From Guillardia theta CCMP2712 (Eukaryota > Cryptophyceae > Pyrenomonadales > Geminigeraceae), in NCBI RefSeq assembly GCF_000315625.1, contig NW_005434598.1, positions 7,098 to 53,044 on the forward strand: a stretch of DNA of 45,947 bases, given 5' to 3'. Positions 11,350-23,314 of this stretch are shown here, one piece after another (the stretch's first letter is position 1; the number at the start of each line of letters is the position of its first letter). The notes below the pieces were generated by a model. The model searched no databases. It had not been told where the DNA came from and saw nothing but the letters and a program-made list of their open reading frames with translations. The translations under genes and the position numbers were made by a program.

Positions 11350-14300
11350 TCAACTACCCTCGTGCTCATCGCTGCCAGAGATGAAATCTTCATCGTCATG
11401 GCTTCGAATGTATTCGTCTACGTACGCTGCATTAACAAGATAGAGGCACAACAAAGAATTAGATAGGAAAGGAAAGAGAAGAGCATTCCACCTGGGGGTT
11501 CGTCGTAATTAGGGCAATCAGATCCCCCGTCTTTCTCCAAGCTTGTGGAGCATTCGCTAGACGGCTTACGGACCTGCTTGAGTTTCTTACTGTTCGTTCC
11601 AATCTATCGCAAGTCATCAATACCGACAACTCCTGAGCCGACATTTCCGCAAAATTTTTCCTGTAGAATTATCACAAGACTTCAATTCTATACATATCTT
11701 ATACTGGAAATTGGGACGATTGCCTTGCAGATAATCTATCACCCGTTGCTTGTAGACATCAGCAAAATTGTTTTGAACCGCTCGCTTGACATTAGCAAAC
11801 CCATCTGCTAGAATTCCGGTCATGGTTCGCTTGCCGGATCGAGTAAAATCTCCTTTCAGTGCCTGTGTGGTTGTGAGTCGAAATGGGAGAAGAGGAACAA
11901 AGTCACCCCCGTTCCAGCATATTGATGTGAGATTGCATCGCCCATATCAGCCCAGATCTCTCTAAAGGATGACTCCAGCTTGGGAAAGGGGAGATCATAT
12001 CCATGCTGAGAAGCATAACGACAAGCATCGATGTCTCGCTCCCCCAGCAAACCATGTCGTTGCAATTGTTCTAACAGAACCTTCTTTCCAATGGCAGCTT
12101 GTAGGACGTTTGTTCTGTCCAGGCAATCAATGCAATTTACGCGAAAAAAAGAGTTCTGCTGCATTCTGACTTGAGCTGTCTGACTTTCTTCATGTTGAAC
12201 AAGGTGCACGTTGTTATGACACAAGGAATCGATCTTCTTCAGAAGTTTTGTGATCTGTTCACGCGATTCTCCTGTGGCTGATTTGCCACAATGCTTATGG
12301 AAGTCAAATGGCTCGTAAATGACAACCTTCAAATTTTCTTCCATCTCCTTCATCATGTATTTACCGTAGGCTTTGCAGATCTCTCCTTCAACGCCGTGAT
12401 GATCTATCAAATTCAGAACTCCAATGTCACCATAATTTGCATTCAAGAAAGCAAAGTGCTTCTTCATAGCAACGTCATGAGGTCCTTGGATCAGCGTTGG
12501 AGTTGGTTTGAGTGTAACAAGTGCCTCTCTTTCCTGCCAATACAAAGGAATCGAACCTCGGATCAGCTCGTAGCTACTTGTGAAGCCTTGGGATACCAGA
12601 ATCTGCTCACTCACAACAAAGTTCGAGACATAACCATTCTCGTCAACACCTCGACTGAAAAAACGTACTCCTGATCTGAACCGACATCTTCTTGATATTA
12701 AGGCGAGGGTGCAAGATTGACTTTTGACTTTTGTTGTGACAATTTTACAAAATCCGCATACAACCGGCACAAGAATGGAGCCTGACTTGAACCTTTTGGG
12801 TGGGTCTCCTTTGTTCAAATTACTGAGAATTTTGAAATTCCATACAAAGCCGTCAGATATGTTCTGCGAGCAATTAAAGGAAAGCCTTTGTTGAGATTTT
12901 GCGACGTCGAAATCTGGTGAAAAGAATAATTGGTAGCTACTGAACAGCTCTCGGAGCGTCGAGTATTCTCTGTCATCGACATTACGCATTTCGTCTTCGT
13001 CTTCTGGGATCGGAGGACCGGAAGACACAGGTAGTATTTCGATGCCTGTCACAGTAAAAATCTGACCCTGAGGAAGCTGTCCAGTACACGTATAGTTTGA
13101 AATGATGATGAGATAAGTCGCGTGAGACAAATCGACCATCCCAAGAACACCGAAAATTCTCTTTGTGACGACATCTTGGAGTTGCTGCACTTTCCCAACC
13201 TCAGGTGCAGGCAACCACTCAGCAACTTTGGTCTGTTTCCATACAACAAGAACATTCGACGAGATATCTTCAGTTTCACTCTGAACGCAAGTCACGGATG
13301 CATCAAATTGTTGACGTGAAAAGATGAAACAATCTTTGGTATCATAGAAATAAATGACGGGAAGGCCTTGAGTTTTCGTTTCTTCAACAATCGATGAAGC
13401 TACAATCTCATTCGGCATGCTCAGAGAAGCAGGAACGGGTGCGGTTTTGGTCAATGTTAAAGTTGCTGACACGGGGCGGTGGTCAGAACCCAAAAGTTCG
13501 TGTCGACGATAAGTGCTTGAAGAAAGCTGAACTTGATCGTTGGTCCTATACAGAATCCTGTCACACCATGCAGGTGTGCGCTTTAGTCTCCCATCTTCTT
13601 TCGTGGCAAAGCGATTGTCCCAAGTTTCCAATTTGTATGTTGGAACAAAATTCAATGGGGGTTCACAGAAACCTTCGCAATAAATCAGGATTTGACATCG
13701 CTGCATAAAGAGTGAATATTGTTCACCATTGAATACTTCATCGCTTTCCATCCACATACAAAGTTGGTCAAACGAGGACAACAGCGAAAAATTCATGTTT
13801 TGTATTAGGGAGAGGACCTGGAAGGAAAGATCAGAAACGCCCATGCAGGCTCTTTCATTACCGCATTGTCCGGTAGGTTGATTCGATAATTGAGATCTCC
13901 AATCCATATCACAACGTCCTAAAAATCCACGCAAATTACATTTCACATCAAGAGGAATACAAAATCAACATGGTCGTTGATTCGAAGGGCGGTTGGCGAT
14001 TCTTCAGCAGCGCCTTCCTTTTCAGTCTTGGTTTGTAAGGCAAATATCATTCATGAACTCAGAACTAATAAGAGTCACCCCCCAAAATTTGGAGATCTTG
14101 TCAAACATTTTGCTTCCAGATCGATCGAGCATTCCACTGGCAGACCTGAAAATTCTAGGTGCAACTCCGAGGTTTGATTCGCTTTGTACCTTGCAGTCTC
14201 TGTCAGAATTTCCTCAATGGGTGAGAGAAGGCATACTCTTTTGAAAGGGCTGATTGGATGCTGCAAATTCGAGGTAGTAGAATCTCCCTCTCTGACATGT

Positions 14301-15494
14301 TTAGATTCATACGTGTGTTCAGCACATGCAACTTCGTCGGAAAACAATATGTTTGCGATTTCTTGTGGGTTGGACACCAAGTCGGAGTCAAAAAGGTCCT
14401 GATTCTTGATCGGCAAAATTTCTTCTTCAAAATTCAGTCGATTAATCTAAAAAGTTGACGTGACTTGGAACCATGGCATTGAATAAATATCCTCACAAGC
14501 TCACGATAATCTTGATTCCTCCGTTTCACCTCGGACACTTGAGCAGCCAAATGACTGCAGACACAGCAAATTCGGATGTCCTCAAGTTTGAATCTCACTC
14601 CCACCTGCAACTTGAAGTAAGATGCTTAACTTGTGGGTGCATGGGATATCGTACTCCTCCTTTGTTTCCTCCTTGGTTCAAGAAACCAGTCCCTAGCTCA
14701 GCCACTCTGATCTCTGATATCTGTAATACGACATTAGATTTCGCAAAGTAGAAGAGTTGTGAAATCACGCTTGATGCCAACTCGGACCGCACAAGTACTG
14801 TGATATATCTGACATAGACAGTTGTCTTTCACTCGAGAGATAATCCTACACTTGACGACACTCACATGCCAACCATCTGGCGAACCGCCACGCATCGGAA
14901 GCGTTTAGGACAACCAAGCTGAATGTTCGTAGGATCAGCAACTACAAGACCACGTGTAGGAAAAGAAGTTCTGCTCACAGCGCATTGAATCACTTTTGAC
15001 CATTGTCGGCCTTTCTCCTCGTCTGTGAGGAGAGCGCTGGCACCACTTAGATCCTGCACTTCTTGCAATCTACATAGATATGAGATCAAAGGAGAGCAAA
15101 AAAACGAGAGCGCATATCACCCGAGTACGTATACGTCAATGTCCTCTCCTTCCGTAAGTGGCCACAACCACTCTTCTACCTGCATTCAGGTTGTCACCAG
15201 TCCCACCCGGTCTTGATTGAAGGCAACCGGAACAGCAGGAGACTTTCCGTTTACGTTCCAAGTGCCGCAGAAGAAGCGGAACTTGTTCTTCTGCGGCAAC
15301 GAGGAAGCTAATCTGTGCCGTGCTGACGCCTCTAATGCGGACTCCCTCGCATCACCCCCCCGCAACAAGAGAGTCCCTACCACATCTTTCCTGGCATGGT
15401 GGGGGTGACCTAGAGGGCTTGCAATAGGAGTGAACGCAAGAAAGAAGAGAGCAGGTAGTGATGTTATGCGATGAGCCGATATCGAGCAAGACAT
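11350..15494 (-). CDS. Phosphoinositide phosphatase with 5-phosphatase then SAC domain, secretory leader
   Basis: It should dephosphorylate phosphoinositides, since both catalytic modules are present. The first exon (15494 down to about 15190) encodes a hydrophobic leader (ITSLPALFFLAFTPIASP), LLLRGG at residues 42-47 and the 5-phosphatase motif FCGTWNVNG. Later exons give LNQGGNKGGV (about 14650-14690), VIWIGDLNYRIN (about 13880-13915), then PAWCDRIL and LLGSDHRPVSATL (about 13465-13570). The SAC domain follows, with the CX5R active site in NCIDCLDRTNVLQ (about 12100-12140) and an end typical of SAC domains, ALKGDFTRSGKRT (about 11830-11865). The tail ends in an acidic SHDDEDFISGSDEHEGS and TGA at 11350-11352. 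Synaptojanins have the opposite order, SAC then 5-phosphatase. Domain calls are firm; exon edges in 14000-15100 are approximate. Confidence 0.9.
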
Positions 15495-16186
15495 CTCCAG
15501 TCCTCACGCAACCATCGCTTCCCTGCTCTGTCTCAAGCTCTCAACCGCATAGCGCGAGCATCCAAGCCTAGTACGGCAGTCCTGCCTTGAACCTGCTTGA
15601 ACACTGTCTAGCAATTCAGTGAGGTGGGCTTTTTTCCGGGCCGCCCGGCCGCGCCGCCGCCGCCGGCCCGGGCCCTCGGACCGTACCTGGCCGGGTCCGA
15701 TGGTCGGTACCGGGCCGGGGTCAGGTGACTGAGTTGCTGCTGAGGACAAGTGACGGTTCATATGCGGCGAGCTTACCGGGCCGGTACTGTGAAGTGGCGA
15801 CGGCCGGGCACTTGAGTGAGCTGAGCCTCAGGCGTCGGCGGAGAGTCGGCGGGGCCGCAACTTCATGGTTCACTGAGTCATTCAATGTGATTCGGACGTC
15901 CGGGCCAGACTCTGAATGACTGGCTGATTAAAATTCCAAGGCTTTACTCAAAATTAAGTTAAAACTTGAATCATCTCCTGTACGGCCCACTGGGCCAGTG
16001 CCCCGCGATTCCGCATCGTATTAAAATTCCAGTACCAGCCTGCCAATAGTGATATAAATTTGTACCATATTACATTATGTATTATAAGTATTGTAAAACA
16101 TTGCAGGTACGTCATGTAGCTACCGCTACTTGTATACAAGAATGTTTTTACTCGATTCCCATCGAGCGAAGAGTCATTTGCCTTTT
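15495..16186. promoter_or_regulatory. Divergent intergenic region with GC-rich island
   Basis: This region separates the starts of the minus-strand SAC phosphatase and the plus-strand collagen-like gene, so it probably holds both promoters. About 15620-15860 is a GC island (ggcccggg, ccgtacc, cactgagtca). About 15925-16110 is AT-rich by contrast. The ORFs here are compositional. Confidence 0.45.
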
Positions 16187-18997
16187 ATGGCCACTGCGGG
16201 AGAGGAGAAGCCGCTGATGGCAGGTGAGCGAAGTTACAAGGTCAATCGCTTTGCTCTGTTAGAACAAGATGTTGTGAACAGCTATTTGCATGATATTGCT
16301 CGTTGTATTGTCTGAGAGGATATGACATGTCATGGGACGAAAAGGTGCACTTCTTCCCAACAGAAGCGAGTCAAGAACGCGATGGATATCAGCAAGTCTT
16401 TTGTTGATGTTGGCTAGCAGCGTATTCTTGATCTCATTGAAGGTACTTTCAAATCGTTTGTCCCGGCTCCGGCATAATTTTTAACCACTCCGAAGGTTTC
16501 TCAACCGAGTACATTACACAGCAATTCGGACAAGCTCTCACTATACCAGGTTGGGGATCAAGAATATTTGTCGATGGACTCCGGAACGCCGGAAGACATG
16601 GTATTCAACATGGGCTACGCTGATTGCAAGTACTGAAATACATTTCAAGGCTATGAGTGTATCCAAAATGTTATCAAAAGAGATGATAACACTCAAGAAA
16701 ATTGAAAAAGAGGCCAAAAAACACAGGCGTGTTCGCATCGATATACAGGTTTGCTATCTTTGATCCGAGCCTGCCATTCATATGCGTGTGTGCGTGTGAT
16801 GGTGAGCTCGCAGGCTGGACAGATTGGGGTTCGAGGATCCCCCGGTCCCATGGGATACCCTGGGCCAAAAGGCTTTCCGGTGACGTGTGCCAGCAGAAAG
16901 GACGGTCCTGACCTTCGAATCTCAAGGGACCACGAGGGCCACGAGGATATACAGGGGAAAGAGGAGACCGAGGCAAGCCGGGTATTGAGGGGATCAAGGG
17001 TCCAAAAGGAGTGGATGGAGACAAGGGACCGCATGGACCAACTGGCGAGCAGGTAAATGATCATGGGAAAGGATCACGATGATCTCACACTCATGCACTT
17101 GCAAGGGAGAACGAGGACCTCCTGGCCTCCCTGGCCGGATGGGAAGAGAAGGCGAACGTGGTCCAGAAGGAGATCTAGGAAAGAGTGGTGATCCAGGTGT
17201 ACCGGGCAAGCCAGGTGCTCCTGGGGAGGAAGGTTGACAAGTTACACCACCCTGCTTGCTTTCGACTCAAGATAGGTTTTAACAGGCTCAAGAACAAGTG
17301 ATGGTGGCGATAGAGGCCCGGCTGGTCCACCTGGTCCACCTGGACCTCCAGGGAGCGACGGGACCGAGGTCTGACGACTTGCTCACATCGCTGAGCACCT
17401 GTAACTGAAGCACCGTACAGGGATTGAGAGGCCCCAAAGGTCCTCAAGGCCAACAAGGGCAGACTGGTAAGAACGGCCCCCCCGGGCCCCCCGGCCCCCC
17501 TGGACGAAATGGCAAAAGTTTGTGCGGAATTGAATCGACCCTTGGAAAAGACTTGTGCTGTGGATCGACAACTGCATTTCAAAGGGGTATGCAATCGTTC
17601 CTGCGATAGAATATTATTTTGACTCGAACATCTTCCTCAGGTGCTTCAAACAGAGAGCACTACGTCGATGTCGATGTGAGCAAGTGTGACTTTCAGGGTC
17701 AACCACAGTTCTTCACGACTTTGCATGGTGAATTTAAAAAGATGTCTGTCAATATGAGCAACATGAAGTGAATACTCAACAGGAACTGGGTATCATTACG
17801 AATCATATTCCCACATGAATATCGTCAATGCAAAGGAGGATTTTGTGAATCCTGCTCGATTCCGAGTCTACATAAACACTATCATACCTATCGACGATTC
17901 AACGATCAGGGGGAACAAGTGGGAGCTTCGGTAGGCAATCTTGTCTTCATCTAGATAGCACTGACGGTGCAATGTCTCAACAAGATGGTGCGGCTATGGC
18001 TTTCCAAAGGCGCATAAAAAGCCAATCACATACAGCGTGTGTTGCGGGAGTTCGAAAGCAGGCCAGTTCACCAATATCGACTCGCAGAGCATTATCGCAG
18101 ATGTTGACACAAGCGGGTAAGTGTTCTATATTTGGTTGTCAATCTTTGTCGTCCGATGTAGGGCATTCTGACGACTCCATGATTTAGCTGTGGCTGGAAG
18201 GGAGGAAATCCGTCTTATTTTACATCTCTCACTGACACGTCGTGTGGCAATGAATTGAGAGGTTATGGCAAATGTGCTGTCGAGGTTTTGATTGAATAGT
18301 CTTTTAATATTTGCTTGTGATATTCAATCACAGGCCGTGGGCGCACAAGCAATCTATTCAAGCACCAACTCAAAATTCAGAGTTTACCTCCATAGTATGC
18401 CAGGAGCTCCACTATTCCGAGCTTCAAACGCCAGAGCCAACAATTGGCAGATAAACTGGTGCGGAGTGAAAGAAATGGATGAAGACGAGATGAAAGATGC
18501 CGGGGCTGGATTTCCATGTGATTTCATTTATGAAAGGGGTGCGTTTATCTGAACAATCCGAAGGCACTGCCCCAAGGCTTTTGAAAGGAGATGGCGACCA
18601 AGGAGTGTACACGAATAACGGTCAAATATGCTGTGATGTGTCCAGGTATTTTGCGTTTTGTTGGATTAGACGGCTGAAGAACATATTTAAGTCCGTCTGG
18701 TTGGAAACCAGCAGGGTCTCAATTCATTTCCAAGGAAGTGGACATCGGGGTTTGTGGCTTCAAGAAAGTCCACTACGTCATCACCAATCTGAGGGGTGAT
18801 CACCCGGTAGATAAGACAGCAGGAGGTGGAGCGTGGTCAGCCGCATCAGAAGACGGCAAGATAAGGTATTTCAAAGATATGTTCAATCGTCATTGATAAC
18901 TCTCTTCAGCTTGTATATTTGGACAGGAGGAAAATACAAATTTTACAACGCTCGTAAGTATAATTGGAGGGTTCAATACTGTGTATACGGGGCATAA
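16187..18997 (+). CDS. Collagen-like protein with three tandem Cys-containing C-terminal domains
   Basis: Gly-X-Y repeats characteristic of a collagen triple helix are spread over several exons. Examples are [15 protein letters not shown] (16833-16880), [19 protein letters not shown] (16955-17010), [20 protein letters not shown] (17105-17170) and [15 protein letters not shown] (17475-17520). A Lys/Arg-rich, probably helical stretch precedes them ([17 protein letters not shown], 16680-16730). After the triple helix, a domain of about 100 residues occurs three times. It starts with a CC pair ([25 protein letters not shown]) and goes on with [16 protein letters not shown] or VDIGVCGF. Copies then have FRVYI/FRVYL/LYIW and end in [15 protein letters not shown] or YNWRVQYC. 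The stop is TAA at 18995-18997. The start (ATG 16187, [13 protein letters not shown]; or 16142) and the exons between 16230 and 16620 are uncertain. It is probably extracellular or membrane-tethered. Confidence 0.85.
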
Positions 18998-19247
18998 AGC
19001 AACGTCGTTACTTCATATGCTCCTGTGCCTTCTCGCATTTGTTTTTCACCAAGACTTAACAAAGCTTCGATTTCATCCACGTCAAGTGTTGCTGTCTTGC
19101 AATCAGGGGCTGGCTGAAGACTCCAGATCGCAATCACATTATTTGGAAACGGCAACTTCAAATTTCGGCACAAAGATCATTCTTCGAAGATGGCATCTGG
19201 ATACGAAGTTCTGAAATCGAAGTTTGCTCCTTCTAATCCGAGAATCA

Positions 19248-20289
19248 TCATACCGCAGCAGAGCAAGGAAGAGGCTGACCTTCTCTTGAACTTTTTTCAG
19301 TTCGTAATCGAATCTCGAAAACATCAACAGGTGCTGAAAACGTTTCCGTGTAGCAGTCACTAGGCAACAATCTGTTCCATACCCTCGAAACACAAAAGCT
19401 CTCCAGAACACTGTCGAAGAACATCCGTTCGAATCTAGCCCTCGGCTTGTACGCCATGAGAATAGTTGTCTCCGGACTGCAAAGCTGTCGTAGAGTTTTC
19501 AGCAAGGGAGGGAAAAGCGCCTCATCTCCACATCCCACCACGTCACTTGCAACTGTAGAAATCACAAAGATTGTAACAGCGTAATGGAAGAAATCAACTT
19601 TCACCAATCAAATTCATTCTATCTCGCAAAAGGCTCTTGGACAGTTTCTGCCCCCACAACAATTCCTGAACTGTTATGTCACCCCGAGCCATCTATGACA
19701 CGTCAGGGCGCACAGAGGCATTTGAGACTCTCACAGAATCTGCAGCATTCTCCATTGCGTTTGCTTGCATGAGAGGCAAAGCGAAACATTTATCTGTCAG
19801 AACGACACTCGCCCCCAGCTTTGCGCAAAGGATTCCGACCAAACCGGTACCTTGAAACGACAGAAATAAACTCACCAGCCCCCGCATCGCCCTCCCCTCG
19901 CCACCTCCGAATCGAGAAAATGCATCGACAAACCTGATCCAAGTTCAATCACCCGCATTCCTTTCATCCCATGTTCGCCAAAATGATTGAGAATGTATTC
20001 AGATAGAATGATGGCAGCATCCCAGACTCTCCCGGCTGGACTAGCATGGTATCAACAAACCTTCGTGGAAGGGACTGCCGGGGAGAGGCACTTACCCACA
20101 ACTTCCCACGTTCTCAAAGATGGTCAATTGTGAATGCGATCTGTGGTTCTCATGACTAGTGAGACGGATAGTTCTCGCTGTACGCGTACTCGGACCCTTG
20201 TCTTCTACCTCTTCTTCCGCTTCTTCCTCAAGCCGTCTCTTCCTTTTCCTCACCATTTTCTGTAAACTCTCGCCGAGGTGAGCTTGCAT
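19248..20289 (-). CDS. METTL21-type protein (lysine) methyltransferase
   Basis: A Rossmann-fold SAM-dependent methyltransferase of the METTL21/EEF1AKMT group, which methylates lysines on chaperones and elongation factors. The first exon (start 20289) is basic and acidic (KMVRKRKRRLEEEAEEEVED). Next comes WDAAIILSEYILNHFG (about 20000). The SAM-binding motif I, ELGSGTGLVGILCAKLGA, is split by an intron between 19940 and 19850. ITVQELLWG follows (about 19670), like the ExxWG after motif II. The last exon has DVVGCGDEALFPPLLKTL, AYKPRARFERMFFDSVLESF and VDVFEIRLR, the usual end of this family, with the stop at 19248. A further minus-strand ORF down to 18973 was not included. The substrate is not predictable. 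Confidence 0.8.
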
Positions 20290-22435
<2,146 letters not shown>

Positions 22436-23314
22436 ACAGGGAGTTGAGAACCAGAACGTTTATGCGTATTGCGTGTTCTTCTCAGTTCGAGTGGGAAAGG
22501 TTAGGACTTACATATAAAACAAAGTGGCTTCGACGGAGAGGATAAACTTCCGAAGAATCGCTCACTTGTTCAGTGTTAACGAAGAGTGATGATTGGACCT
22601 CACTCATATTCTACTACTAGTAACTAGTGACGACGATGGCTTCAATAGACCGGCGGTCCAAGCCTGAATCACCCCTGCCCAGGCTGACTCGGTCTCGCCG
22701 CCGGCCCGGGTAGTCACAGACGGTCACTGGCTCAGTGCTGTGGGCTCAGTCACGGCGGCTGTAGGCAATCAGTCACCGTCACGGCTTCACACCGTGACAG
22801 GCCGTGACTGTCCGATCGGTCAACGCGGGGCTGCCAGCCGCGCGGCCTCGCCGCCGCCCGGCATGAGACCGCCGGACCGGCAGGCCCTCTGAGCGGGGCC
22901 GCCCCGATCATCGGGGCCCGGATCGCCGCGGTCGGAGAGTGACCCGGTGCCGCCGGCGGCCGATTCCGGGCCGACCGGAGTCCGCCAGACTGTGTGGCCC
23001 GGCACTGCAGTGCGGCATGACTCGAATTGCCGGGCCCGGCCCGCGGCCGCCGCCGCGGCACCCGGAACTCAGCCCGGCCCGTGTCACAGTGCCTGCTGCC
23101 TGATTGCCCGGACTGTCCGTTTATATTCAATGCAGATGATGGCAGTTGAATTTGACGAGAGCGAACAGTGCAGTTGACTGCGAAGAGGCCGGGCGAGGTG
23201 AAGCGAGGCAAGGAGAGGAGAAGGAAAGTATACTAGAAAGTGATTGAAGTCGTACTGAGATCATAGTACACCTGAAAGCAGACTGAGAGGTACGATCTTG
23301 TCAGAAGGCTGTGA
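22436..23314. promoter_or_regulatory. Intergenic region with the longest GC-rich island
   Basis: Between the ARL1 stop and the TRP-like start. About 22630-23110 is a GC island with cggcccggg, cagtcacggcgg and ggctcagtcac words. The ORFs within it (Pro/Ala/Arg-rich) are compositional. It lies 200 bp before the next start codon, like the other islands. Promoter function is inferred. Confidence 0.4.

Noticed and set aside
18973-19173. Minus-strand ORF that would extend the METTL21 gene and overlap the collagen gene stop
   Set aside because: The methyltransferase already ends in a family-typical VDVFEIRLR tail with a stop at 19248, so this ORF is not needed. It gives no recognisable domain.
19190-19370. 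Plus-strand frame starting MASGYEVLKSKFAPSNP
   Set aside because: It looks protein-like for about 50 residues, but it is antisense to the last methyltransferase exon and has no continuation or start context.
22750-23211. Pro/Ala/Arg-rich ORFs in the GC island
   Set aside because: Open frames are expected from the base composition, and there is no domain, start context or splice continuity.
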